Source: Klebsiella pneumoniae (GTDB taxonomy: Bacteria; Desulfobacterota; Binatia; Bin18). Taken from it: DNA of 38,921 nucleotides. The stretch lies in contig CAMBFS010000017.1 of NCBI GenBank assembly GCA_945865755.1, positions 1 to 38,921 of the forward strand. The letters run 5' to 3'. Made by a program: the position numbers and the translations under genes. Below the pieces are notes generated by a model, which made no database searches, was not told the DNA's origin, and worked only from the letters and a program-made list of their open reading frames with translations. Of the stretch, positions 1 through 7,938 are shown piece by piece (position 1 is the first letter of the stretch; the number at the start of each line of letters is the position of its first letter).

Positions 1-2
1 CC

Positions 3-140
3 TCGCGCCGCCGTGGCGGCTGGGATTTGAGTGTGGTCAGCGCGATCGTCGCCTTGCTGCGCATCGATAAAAGCTTGTTTGCTCATCTCTCGCCAGCGAT
101 TTCCCTTGATTTGGAGGCCAGTTTAGCAAATGTGTCCTGA
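3..140 (+). CDS. 3' end of an unidentified protein (partial)
   Basis: An open frame enters from the left edge and stops at TGA 138-140. Its 45 residues have a normal protein composition, with a hydrophobic stretch around WDLSVVSAIVALLRIDKS and an acidic, Leu-rich end. The family is not recognised. The alternative is a minus-strand start at position 86 (MSKQAFID...) leaving the window, but it has only a weak ribosome site. The call rests on frame openness over a short distance, so it is weak. Confidence 0.35.
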   Translation, partial: SRRRGGWDLSVVSAIVALLRIDKSLFAHLSPAISLDLEASLANVS

Positions 141-171
141 CTTCAGCCCAATGACCCAATGATCTCCTGAC

Positions 172-747
172 TCAATCACGCAATTCCTCCAGCCACCACC
201 GGCTCATATCGAGTTCCATGTCCTCGAAAGGTTCCGCGCGTACGCTTTCCGCCCCACCATGAGAACTGATGACCACCCAGCGTTGGCCTTCCAGCCGATA
301 GACTTCTAACATGCGCAACCCCGGATGCACGAGCCACAGGTGTCCAACCCCTTCACGCGCGTAGATCGGCATCTTGCGCACTCGATCCACACGCGCGGTC
401 CGCGGTGACACCACTTCACACACCCAATCCGGAGCGAGCGTGCTATACGGCTCGTCCACAAGAACCGGCATCCGCTCGCGTCGCCATCCAGCAAGATCGG
501 GAACGATGATATCCGCCCCCAGATGCAGCTCGGGCTCAAAGAGAATCCACCAACCACCAGGGCCACTAGAACCACCAGGGCGACGAGAGAATGGCCCGAG
601 GTCTTGGTTAACCGCCGAGGTTACTTGGGCATGAGGAAACGTGGGACGAGGAAAAGTCATTAACTCTCCGTCCAGAATCTCAGCAATGAGCATATCGGGA
701 ACCTTGAGCAAGTCTTCGTATGTCGCTTGACGTTGTGCGGTGTTCAT
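172..747 (-). CDS. Uma2 family endonuclease-like protein (DUF820)
   Basis: A 191-residue protein of the Uma2/DUF820 family, a PD-(D/E)XK-fold group that is greatly expanded in cyanobacteria and some uncultured phyla. The typical order is visible: N-terminal TYEDLLKVPD, the line AEILDGELM, then ADIIVPDLAGWR carrying the catalytic-type Asp, PDWVCEVVSPRT carrying the Glu of the nuclease core, and YAREGVGHLWLVHP near residue 130. Length is normal for the family. Starts at ATG 745-747. The biological role of Uma2 proteins is unsettled; nuclease activity is inferred from the fold. It stands alone, with its 3' end facing a short intergenic stretch of repeated CAATGAC-like words. Confidence 0.85.
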   Translation of the reverse strand: MNTAQRQATYEDLLKVPDMLIAEILDGELMTFPRPTFPHAQVTSAVNQDLGPFSRRPGGSSGPGGWWILFEPELHLGADIIVPDLAGWRRERMPVLVDEPYSTLAPDWVCEVVSPRTARVDRVRKMPIYAREGVGHLWLVHPGLRMLEVYRLEGQRWVVISSHGGAESVRAEPFEDMELDMSRWWLEELRD

Positions 748-794
748 GGGCGCGACTATAGCATGGCGAATTCGGGGGAAAAGGACTGAGAACA

Positions 795-933
795 GGACCG
801 GAGACCGAGGACGGGGGACCGGGGATTCAAGACTGGGGGTTGAGAAAAAAACCTTGGCGACAGTATCCTCATCTTTTCACACTCAGTCGTCAGTTCTTTT
901 CCCTCGGTCCCCCGTCTCCGGTCCCCCGTCCTG
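795..933. repeat. Inverted pair of heptamer arrays (GGAGACC family)
   Basis: The left arm (795-824) is built of units such as GGAGACC, GAGGACG and GGGGACC. The right arm (902-933) is the reverse complement of the same family (GGTCCCC, GTCTCCG). The two arms could fold into a long imperfect hairpin with a loop of about 77 nt, between the divergent Uma2 gene and the NAD-kinase-like gene. The same unit family recurs at 23434-23498. No gene is visible here. Confidence 0.75.
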
Positions 934-995
934 CTTCCCAAGTCCTTGTCTTCATCCTCAGTCCCTCTTATAAGAATCGCTCAGCCTCAACGCTT

Positions 996-1970
996 ATGCC
1001 ATCATCAGTAGGAATCATCGCCAATCCTCGCGCTGGGAAAGACATTCGCCGTCTGGTCGCGCACGGGTCCGTCCTCGACACGCAGGAAAAGGTGTATATC
1101 GTCCGCCGCGCCATCATGGGCCTCGAAGGTGCCGGAGTGGACGAGGTGGTCCTCTTTCCCGATCCGTCCGGGATTGGGACCAAAGCGCTTTCGGGGCTGA
1201 ATGGCCCGTTACGCATCACTCCGCGATTCCTGGAAATGTCGGTGTACGACGAAGCGGCGGACTCCACCCGTGCCGCGCGGTTGATGCACGAACAAGGGGT
1301 CGCCTGTCTGATTGTTATCGGCGGCGATGGCACCAATCGCGTCGTCGCCAAAGGCTGTGAGTCGATGCCGCTGATTCCTCTCTCCACGGGCACAAACAAC
1401 GCCTTTCCACGATTTCTCGAATCTACCTTGGCCGGTCTCGCCGCCGGGTATTATGCCACCCGCCGTTTCACGAAGGAGGAGTTCACCACTCCGACGAAAC
1501 GACTTAATCTCTATCGCAACGGTCAGTTTGAGGATGTGGCGCTCATCGATGTTGCCGTGTGTGACTATCAGTTCGTCGGCGCACGTGCGCTGTGGGAAGT
1601 CGAACGCTTGAAAGAACTCTTCCTCACCCAAGGGCAACCAACGAATATCGGCATGGCCTCCATCGGCGGCATGGTCCATCCCGTGCGCCCGCAAGACAAC
1701 GGCGGACTCTATCTGCAACTCGGGGGCACTGGCCGCACGATTACCGCGCCAATCGGTCCAGGACTTATCGCCACGATTACTATTCGCAACCATCTCCTTC
1801 TCACTATCGGGTCACGTACTCCCATTAGCTTCGCACCCTCCATCCTCGCGCTCGATGGCGAACGCGAACTGACGGTCAATGCGCACGACCGTTGGGAAGT
1901 TGAGGTATCGTGGGATGGACCGCGCGTCCTGGACATTGAGAAAGTCATGGAAGCCGCGCGGCATGCGTAA
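996..1970 (+). CDS. ATP-NAD kinase / AcoX-like protein
   Basis: A 324-residue protein with the diacylglycerol/NAD-kinase type fold. Visible motifs are GIIANPRAGKD at residues 6-16, IGGDGTNRV at 108-116 (the GGDGT phosphate-binding signature) and the substrate loop LSTGTNNAFP at 129-138. This combination matches the AcoX/ATP-NAD-kinase-like group rather than housekeeping NadK. Members sit near acetoin or CoA-linked catabolic genes, but no such gene is adjacent here, so the substrate is open. The frame is open upstream to 840, but the extension is translated repeat DNA. ATG 996 is chosen because the conserved GIIANPRAGKD begins directly after it. Confidence 0.8.
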   Translation: MPSSVGIIANPRAGKDIRRLVAHGSVLDTQEKVYIVRRAIMGLEGAGVDEVVLFPDPSGIGTKALSGLNGPLRITPRFLEMSVYDEAADSTRAARLMHEQGVACLIVIGGDGTNRVVAKGCESMPLIPLSTGTNNAFPRFLESTLAGLAAGYYATRRFTKEEFTTPTKRLNLYRNGQFEDVALIDVAVCDYQFVGARALWEVERLKELFLTQGQPTNIGMASIGGMVHPVRPQDNGGLYLQLGGTGRTITAPIGPGLIATITIRNHLLLTIGSRTPISFAPSILALDGERELTVNAHDRWEVEVSWDGPRVLDIEKVMEAARHA

Positions 1971-1994
1971 CCGGACCTCCGGTGAAAAGTAGAT

Positions 1995-2023
1995 TTGCCC
2001 AAATGCGTCGCGCTCCCTATAAT
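1995..2023 (+). promoter_or_regulatory. Sigma-70-type promoter for the DHH gene
   Basis: TTGCCC at 1995-2000, a 17-bp spacer, and a perfect TATAAT at 2018-2023. It lies 46 bp before the ATG at 2070 of the DHH phosphoesterase gene, and may also serve the transporter gene 13 bp further on. The call is based on sequence match only. Confidence 0.6.
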
Positions 2024-2069
2024 ACCCCTTTACTACTTCACTTGAGAAAAGAAAGCTTCGAACTTCCAC

Positions 2070-3098
2070 ATGAAAACACCAGCTACCGATCCATCACTCC
2101 CCCTTGTCCATATCGTCAGCCACGGCCCCTATTGCCTTGATGGCGTGACCGCAGCCGTCGCCGTGGCTCGCTATTATCGCAACCGCGCGACCATCATCCC
2201 CCACTTTTCCGGGAACGATCAAATTAACAACGTGCTCTGTTCCATCAATCGCGACGACGCCCCTCCGGGCAGTGAGTTGTGGATCACGGACATTTCCTGG
2301 ACCGAAAAAATGACCGACGATCACCTCCGCGACCTCGCGAAACACGGGGTGAAAATCTACTGGATCGACCATCATCGCACCGCGATTCGGCGCTTTGCCA
2401 CCGGGACCATCGCCGTCCCGTTCACTGACAAAGTCATCAGTGAGGAGTTCGCCGCTTCACGCCTGACCTACGAATATCTCCAACAAAAGGGCGACCCCAC
2501 GAATCTCCCGAACACTCCCTTTGTCGAGTTTGCCCCGGTGGTGGCGATGGCCGACGATACCGACCGCTGGATTCACGCTATTCCTGGGTCCCGTGAGTTG
2601 GCTTGGGTCATTCGCGCGCTCGGCACCGATGGCTCAAGTCTGGACGGCTACCAAGCGCTGCTGAATATCGACGCCGCGGTCACCTACACCCCCACCATGC
2701 AACGCGCGTATGACAAAGTCGCCGGAGAGATGCAAGCGAGCTTCGACCTGGCCGAAAGAAGCCGCACGACCCTCCAGGTCGCGGGCACTCCCTATACGCT
2801 GGTGACCGCCGTGTGTGATGGCTATCCCAGCGAGATTGGCGACGCTTGGGGCAAAGTCTCGGTCCAAACGGTCTTCGCCTTTTTTGATCTGAAGGGAGAA
2901 GGGGTCAGTCTTCGTCGCTCCCTGGATTGTCAAGCCGACCTCTCGCAACTCGCCCAGACGTTTGGTGGCGGTGGACATCCCGCCGCGGCCGGGTGTCGGC
3001 CCAAGGAATTGCCCCGACTCTTCGCCGAGGCGACGGCCCGCCTCCTCGCGACGGGGTTCTCCGCTTTGACGCCGTCGGACTCCACCACAGGCTCGTAA
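2070..3098 (+). CDS. DHH family phosphoesterase
   Basis: A 342-residue phosphoesterase with DHH and DHHA1 domains. The metal-binding motifs appear in order: SHGPYCLDGV (residues 17-26), ITDIS (72-76), WIDHHRT with the family DHH triad at 100-102, and MADDTDRW. The C-terminal DHHA1 signature GGGGHPAAAGC lies near residue 310. Family members hydrolyse nano-RNA, cyclic dinucleotide-derived pNpN, or phosphoadenosine phosphate with Mn2+. The substrate cannot be read from the sequence, and the extra region around residues 190-240 differs from plain NrnA. A good promoter precedes it. The DASS transporter follows after 13 bp and is probably co-transcribed. Confidence 0.85.
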   Translation: MKTPATDPSLPLVHIVSHGPYCLDGVTAAVAVARYYRNRATIIPHFSGNDQINNVLCSINRDDAPPGSELWITDISWTEKMTDDHLRDLAKHGVKIYWIDHHRTAIRRFATGTIAVPFTDKVISEEFAASRLTYEYLQQKGDPTNLPNTPFVEFAPVVAMADDTDRWIHAIPGSRELAWVIRALGTDGSSLDGYQALLNIDAAVTYTPTMQRAYDKVAGEMQASFDLAERSRTTLQVAGTPYTLVTAVCDGYPSEIGDAWGKVSVQTVFAFFDLKGEGVSLRRSLDCQADLSQLAQTFGGGGHPAAAGCRPKELPRLFAEATARLLATGFSALTPSDSTTGS

Positions 3099-3111
3099 AC
3101 ACTCCTCTCCA

Positions 3112-4671
3112 ATGGCAGAGACCACACCCTCGCGTTACCAACGCTCGCGTGACGAACGCTCGCGTGACGAACGCCGCCAATTGGTCGGCCTGCTGCTCGG
3201 GCTCGCGCTCTTCGCGAGCTTTTTCCTGTTCTCGCCCCCAGCGGGTATGAACGAGAAGGCCTGGAGCATGGCCGCCGCCACCGCGCTGATGGCGATCTGG
3301 TGGGTCAGCGAAGCCGTGCACCCCTCGGTCACCGCGCTGGTGCCACTCGCGCTCTTTCCTCTGCTCAGTATCCTCACCCCGCAAGAGGTGTCCGGGGCCT
3401 ACGCGGATCACATTCTGTTTCTGTTCCTCGGCGGCTTCATCATCGCGCTGGCGATTGAACACTGTCACCTGCACCACCGCATCGCGTTGCAAGTCTTGCA
3501 TCGCGTCGGCACGTCCCCACACTCACTCACGCTGGGGATCATGGGCACCACCGCCGCGATCTCCATGTGGGTCTCGAACGTGGCCACCACGCTCATCATG
3601 CTGCCCATCGCCCTCGCCGTGCTCGACCATGCCCAATCGCAAGGGTACGACACCAAGAAGGGATTCGGCACCGCACTGATGTTGATGGTCGCGTATGGCG
3701 CGTCGATTGGCGGGATCGGCACGCCGGTGGGCACGCCGCCCAACGTGATTTTTCTTGGCGCGTTCACCAAACTCTTTCCCGAGGCCCCGCCCATTAGCTT
3801 TCTGCAATGGATGCTCTTTGGCGTCCCTACGGCCATCATCCTCACTCTCGTCGTCTGGACCTACCTGTCCTACGTCGCCTTTCCCTACTCCACCATTGGC
3901 TGGAAGGCCAACAAGGAGTTCATACGGGAACGCCTCCACGCCTTAGGCCCGATGAGCACGACGGAAAAGAAAGTCGCTCTTCTGGGAGCCACGACCGCGC
4001 TGCTGTGGATTTTCCGCGAAGATCTGCCGCTGGGCGCCATCACCATCCCCGGTTGGTCACATCTCTTGCCACCCACGGTGAAGATTCAAGACTCCACGGT
4101 GGCGATGTTCATGGCGCTGTTGCTGTTCTTCATTCCCGCCGACCGCAAAGCCGGGACGTTTCTCATGGACTGGGAAACCGCGGAGCGCCTGCCGTGGGGC
4201 GTGTTGATTCTTCTAGGCGGCGGCCTCGCACTGGCGGCGGGCGTTGAAAAAACCGGGCTCGCGTCGTGGCTGGGTTCTCAACTTTCGCTCATTGGCAGTT
4301 TCCCCTCATTGGGAGTGATCCTCGCGGTGACGCTGCTCACTGCCTGGGTCACTGAGTTCGCCAGTAATACCGCCACGGCGACACTGATGATGCCCGTGCT
4401 GGCGGCGACCGCCACAGCGATGCAAATGGACCCGTTGCTGCTGATGATCCCCGCCACTTTCGCCGCGTCGGTGTGTAATTTCATGCTGCCGTCCGCTACC
4501 GGTCCCAACGCCATTGTCTTCGCCAGTGGCCATGTCACGGTGCCCCAAATGGTGCGCGCGGGGATCGTGCTGGATATGTTCTGCGCCATCCTCTTAACCG
4601 GGCTCCTCTACGTGCTTGGCGTCATGGCGTTTGGCATCTCGCTTGGCGGGTTGCCCTCGTGGGCCCAGTAA
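3112..4671 (+). CDS. DASS family anion:sodium symporter (SLC13-type)
   Basis: A 519-residue inner-membrane transporter of the divalent anion:sodium symporter family, moving dicarboxylates, sulfate or phosphate with sodium. About a dozen hydrophobic segments are visible. The two signature SNx(A/T) motifs are present: WVSNVATTLIMLPIA in the first half and FASNTATATLMMPV in the second, the paired hairpins that bind sodium and substrate. The region GIGTPVGTPPNVIFLG between them matches the family. The cytoplasmic N-terminus carries a tandem 15-bp repeat (about 3129-3173) giving SRDERSRDER, which looks like recent slippage. The substrate is unknown. Only 13 bp separate it from the DHH gene. Confidence 0.9.
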   Translation: MAETTPSRYQRSRDERSRDERRQLVGLLLGLALFASFFLFSPPAGMNEKAWSMAAATALMAIWWVSEAVHPSVTALVPLALFPLLSILTPQEVSGAYADHILFLFLGGFIIALAIEHCHLHHRIALQVLHRVGTSPHSLTLGIMGTTAAISMWVSNVATTLIMLPIALAVLDHAQSQGYDTKKGFGTALMLMVAYGASIGGIGTPVGTPPNVIFLGAFTKLFPEAPPISFLQWMLFGVPTAIILTLVVWTYLSYVAFPYSTIGWKANKEFIRERLHALGPMSTTEKKVALLGATTALLWIFREDLPLGAITIPGWSHLLPPTVKIQDSTVAMFMALLLFFIPADRKAGTFLMDWETAERLPWGVLILLGGGLALAAGVEKTGLASWLGSQLSLIGSFPSLGVILAVTLLTAWVTEFASNTATATLMMPVLAATATAMQMDPLLLMIPATFAASVCNFMLPSATGPNAIVFASGHVTVPQMVRAGIVLDMFCAILLTGLLYVLGVMAFGISLGGLPSWAQ

Positions 4672-4733
4672 CATCACGATTGCACAATACGGGCCGCACG
4701 TTATAACGGACTCCAGAAAAGGAGGCCGTATTT

Positions 4734-5315
4734 ATGACGTTATTTCATGGACCGCGCCCATACCAACAAAGACCGATCCGTTCATTGGCGTTGCCCCTCG
4801 TGCTTTGCCTGACGTTGCTGCTCAGCATTGTCGCATCCGCCAGTGCCGTTGAACCGAAACCCGCCCAACGCAAACAACATGGCGGCATCAAGCCGTTCAC
4901 GACGGAGCAGACCAACGATTTCCTGTCGGAACGCCGCAACGCCACCCTCGCCACGATCAACAAGAATGGCACGCCGCAGTTGACCCCAGTCGTCTTTTAT
5001 TGGGACGGTTCGACCTTCTACATTTCGGTCACCAAGGAAACGATCAAGTACAAGAATCTCAAGCGGGACCAGCGTGTCAGCTTGGTCGTGGACGATGTGC
5101 TGGGGCATCATTGCGTGATCGCCACGGGTAAAGCGACGATCCAAGAAGAGGATGTGTGGCCGATGACGGAAAAGATCATGTACAAATACTACGGGCCGGA
5201 AGAGGGAGCGCCCTATATCGAGCAGTTGAAGAAACAGAACCGCGTCCTGATTGTCCTCAAACCGACGAAGATACAGGCTTGGGGGTCGGTGCCGCGAGAG
5301 GCGGGGAAACCGTAA
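4734..5315 (+). CDS. Exported PPOX-fold (pyridoxamine oxidase-like) protein
   Basis: A 193-residue protein. Residues about 50-188 match the split-barrel flavin/F420-binding PPOX class: NATLATINKNGTPQLTPVVF, then YISVTKETIKYKNLKRDQRVSLVVDD, with a C-terminal IQAWG. Such proteins bind FMN, F420 or heme and are normally cytoplasmic. This one begins with a basic stretch and a hydrophobic segment (residues 16-36) ending ASASA before VE, which looks like a signal peptide with an AxA cleavage site. AAGGAGG lies about 10 bp before the ATG. Its 3' end is 22 bp before the zinc exporter gene. Cofactor and substrate are unknown. Confidence 0.75.
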   Translation: MTLFHGPRPYQQRPIRSLALPLVLCLTLLLSIVASASAVEPKPAQRKQHGGIKPFTTEQTNDFLSERRNATLATINKNGTPQLTPVVFYWDGSTFYISVTKETIKYKNLKRDQRVSLVVDDVLGHHCVIATGKATIQEEDVWPMTEKIMYKYYGPEEGAPYIEQLKKQNRVLIVLKPTKIQAWGSVPREAGKP

Positions 5316-5337
5316 GGTGAGCGTGTCTTTGACCACA

Positions 5338-6240
5338 ATGCCCATGTCTCACGACCATAACCACACCCACAGTCACGAGAACAACCAACGCCGATTATTT
5401 ATCGCGCTCGCCCTCACCGCTAGCTACTGCCTCATCGAATTCATCGGCGGTTGGCTCACGCACAGCCTCGCGCTGCTCTCCGATGCCGGACACATGCTCT
5501 CGGATGTGACCGCGATGGCACTCTCGTTGTTCGCCGCGTATGTGGCCGCGCTGCCGGTCACTTCGCAAAAGACCTTCGGCTACTACCGCGCCGAGATTCT
5601 CGCCGCGTTCGTCAACGGGCTCACGCTATGGCTGATCGCGGGCATTATTTTTCGCGAGGCGTACTACCGATTCTTCACGCCCGCCGAGGTGCACGGACAC
5701 GGCATGATCCTCATCGCCAGCATCGGCTTAGGCATCAATGTACTCACCGCCTGGATGCTCCACGGCGCGCGCCACACCAATCTCAACTTGCATGGCGTAT
5801 TCTTGCATATCCTCAGTGATGCGCTCGGCTCCGCCGGCGCTATTGTCGCTGGCGTGGTGATCGTGTGGACAGGCTGGTACTGGGTCGATCCGCTCACCAG
5901 TATCGTGATCGGCGTTTTGATTTTGCTGAGTTCCTTCAGTCTCGTGCGTGAGTCGGTCGATATTCTGATGCAGGCCACGCCGCGACACCTCGACCTCGCG
6001 GAAGTGCAACAAACGTTGGAGGCGGTGGCGGGAGTCAAGCGGATTCACGACCTCCACGTATGGACGCTCTCTTCTGGGCTCTTCACCCTCACGGCCCATG
6101 CCGTCGTCAACGGAGAGACCGACCATCACCAAATGTTGGACGCGCTGGAGAAAACGATTTACGACCGCTTTGGCATTGACCACATCACCATTCAACTGGA
6201 ACCACAGGACCGGCAATCAGGCGAACCCGCGCATTTCTGA
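5338..6240 (+). CDS. Cation diffusion facilitator, zinc exporter (CzcD/ZitB-like)
   Basis: A 300-residue CDF transporter that exports Zn2+ and related divalent cations in exchange for protons. It has a His-rich N-terminus (HDHNHTHSH), six hydrophobic segments, and both metal-site motifs: LSDAGHMLSDVTA in TM2 (HxxxD) and HILSDALGS in TM5. The C-terminal cytoplasmic domain of about 90 residues contains VKRIHDLHVWTLSSG and ends DHITIQLEP, both typical of ZitB/CzcD. ATG 5338 is preferred; ATG 5344 is equally possible. The open frame upstream (to 5251) overlaps the previous gene in another frame and adds no family sequence. Confidence 0.92.
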   Translation: MPMSHDHNHTHSHENNQRRLFIALALTASYCLIEFIGGWLTHSLALLSDAGHMLSDVTAMALSLFAAYVAALPVTSQKTFGYYRAEILAAFVNGLTLWLIAGIIFREAYYRFFTPAEVHGHGMILIASIGLGINVLTAWMLHGARHTNLNLHGVFLHILSDALGSAGAIVAGVVIVWTGWYWVDPLTSIVIGVLILLSSFSLVRESVDILMQATPRHLDLAEVQQTLEAVAGVKRIHDLHVWTLSSGLFTLTAHAVVNGETDHHQMLDALEKTIYDRFGIDHITIQLEPQDRQSGEPAHF

Positions 6241-6290
6241 TAGGCCCCACCCGCCCTTGATTCCCTCTTGATCTCTGGCAAGTTGCGGGG

Positions 6291-7058
6291 ATGAACAGAT
6301 ACTCATCTTTTTCGGTTATCGGATTGGTTTTTAGCGTGCTGTTATCCGCTTGTGGTGGTGGAGGGAAGCAAGAACCCGCTGCCCCAGCTCGGCAGGCGAC
6401 CCCACTTGATCTCTCGACAGTGGGAACGATCACAGGGGCTGTACGCTTTGAAGGAACCGCGCCGGAGCAATCGGTCGCCCAACTCAGCGGCTGGTCGGAA
6501 TGCGCCGCGCAACATCCGCAAGGGAATCCGCCAGCGGGTGATGTGCTCGTCACGGATGGCAAACTTCAGAATGCAATGGTTTACATCAAGGAGGGCCTCG
6601 GCAACCGGGTGTTTGCCGTGCCCACGGAAACCGTGGAACTCGATCAGAAAGCGTGCGTATTCACCGCGCGGGTATTCGGTGCGCAAGTGGGACAGCCGAT
6701 CAAATTCCTCAACAGCGACCCCATGGCGCACAACGTCCACGGTTTCGCGCAAAAAGCTAAGGCGTGGAACATCAGCCTGAGCGTGAAAGGCACCTCACGT
6801 TCGGTCAAAGTCGATAAGCCGGAATCAATGATTGAGATCAAGTGTGACATTCACCCGTGGATGCGCTCGTATCTCGGCGTGTTTGACCATCCCTACTTCG
6901 CGCTCAGCGGCGCGGACGGATCGTTCACACTGAAGAATGTTCCACCGGGTGAGTATACGATTGAAGCCTGGCATGAGCGCTTTGGCACACGCTCACAGAA
7001 AGTGACGGTCGGGGCCAAAGAAGCGAAAGCTGTCGAATTTGCGTTTACCGCAGGGTGA
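6291..7058 (+). CDS. Cupredoxin-like lipoprotein with carboxypeptidase-regulatory-like C-terminus
   Basis: A 255-residue putative lipoprotein. The signal peptide ends in the lipobox LLSAC with acceptor Cys21, followed by a Gly-rich linker. The middle domain has the pattern of the plastocyanin-like proteins related to methylamine-utilisation MauL: GDVLVTDGKLQNAMVYI, then FLNSDPMAHNVHG supplying a His, and IKCDIHPWM supplying Cys, His and Met in type-1 copper spacing. The end (GSFTLKNVPPGEYTIEAWHE) is the beta-sandwich found in CarboxypepD_reg-like domains. Copper binding and electron transfer are inferred from the ligands. The gene ends at the bidirectional terminator that follows. Confidence 0.75.
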   Translation: MNRYSSFSVIGLVFSVLLSACGGGGKQEPAAPARQATPLDLSTVGTITGAVRFEGTAPEQSVAQLSGWSECAAQHPQGNPPAGDVLVTDGKLQNAMVYIKEGLGNRVFAVPTETVELDQKACVFTARVFGAQVGQPIKFLNSDPMAHNVHGFAQKAKAWNISLSVKGTSRSVKVDKPESMIEIKCDIHPWMRSYLGVFDHPYFALSGADGSFTLKNVPPGEYTIEAWHERFGTRSQKVTVGAKEAKAVEFAFTAG

Positions 7059-7063
7059 AGACG

Positions 7064-7170
7064 AAAAAGAATCGGGGAAAGGAAGAGAGAGCTTGTTTCT
7101 TTCCTCATCCCCCGATTCCCCGTTTCTCCGATTCTCCGTTTCTTCTTCGTCCGCCCCCCCGATTCTTTTT
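7064..7170. terminator. Bidirectional terminator between convergent genes
   Basis: A perfect 14-bp inverted repeat, AAAAAGAATCGGGG at 7064-7077 and its complement at 7157-7170, gives a stem with a T run on both strands. It sits exactly between the converging lipoprotein gene and the PuuD-like gene. The roughly 80-nt loop also holds CGATTCC/CCGTTTC words spaced 7-8 bp apart (about 7110-7145), a degenerate member of the heptamer arrays. Confidence 0.65.
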
Positions 7171-7174
7171 TCCG

Positions 7175-7798
7175 CTACGGCCATTCCTTCGCCACAGTCG
7201 GCGCGAGCGTGAAAAGCACGTAGTACACCAGCCCCGCGCCCAGCGCGAGCACGATCAAGAACCACGGAAAGAACGAGAGCGTCGGATAGTGGCCCGATCC
7301 AGCCAGCATTCCGAACAACATCGGCACCGACAGGAACACGTTGGTCCGTGAGGCATAGAGCGCCGTCTTCGCCACCTGCGGTTGCTCCGGTGGGGCCTGC
7401 CCTTCCTTCACCCAGGTAATCAGCTTCTGTTGCGCTGGCCAGATAATGAACCAGACGTTAAACCACATGATGGTGCCAAACAGCGCGCCCATCGAAATCC
7501 ACCAGCCCGCGCTTGATCCAAACAGCCCAGCATCTCCGCCAAACCCACTGCCCAAAAGGAAATACTTCCAGAGGAGCAGCAGTATGCCGGTAATGAAGGT
7601 AAACATCGCCCCCCAGCGGAACCAAAAGAGCACCCGCGGCATGACCTGCGGCACGACTTCCTTGCGGGTCGGCGCTTGCAGCGCCGCCGTCACATGGGCG
7701 TTGATGAGATTGAGGAAATACAAGAGTCCGATCCATATAATCCCCGCGATCAAATGAATCCAGCGAAACAGCGCTTGCAGCACATCATTCACATCCAT
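7175..7798 (-). CDS. PuuD-like urate hydroxylase membrane domain protein
   Basis: A 207-residue integral membrane protein resembling the membrane part of PuuD-type urate hydroxylases (Urate_ox_N). It has about five hydrophobic segments, beginning ALFRWIHLIAGIIWIGLLYFL with the conserved RWxHxxxGxxWIG pattern, then FRWGAMFTFITGILLL and GTIMWFNVWFIIWPAQQK. Classical PuuD is about twice as long and ends in a cytochrome c domain, which is absent here, and no CXXCH occurs. ATG 7798 is chosen over the frame opening at 7816 because AGGAGG lies 6 bp before it. The function in organisms with this short form is unproven. Confidence 0.75.
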   Translation of the reverse strand: MDVNDVLQALFRWIHLIAGIIWIGLLYFLNLINAHVTAALQAPTRKEVVPQVMPRVLFWFRWGAMFTFITGILLLLWKYFLLGSGFGGDAGLFGSSAGWWISMGALFGTIMWFNVWFIIWPAQQKLITWVKEGQAPPEQPQVAKTALYASRTNVFLSVPMLFGMLAGSGHYPTLSFFPWFLIVLALGAGLVYYVLFTLAPTVAKEWP

Positions 7799-7938
7799 AC
7801 AGAACCTCCTCGTCAAAAAATTATTGATCCTTGCCCATACAGCGATTAGGCGATTACGAAAAAAAATGTCCCTCCCAATTCAGCATGCCGTCCTTTCCGA
7901 AGCAGACGAGCCCCCCGTGCTCCGAGCCTTTCGTTTCA

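Noticed and set aside
1..86. Minus-strand gene start (MSKQAFID...) leaving the left edge
   Set aside because: Only about 28 codons are visible, the ribosome site is weak and the opposite strand has an equally open frame with a more protein-like composition.
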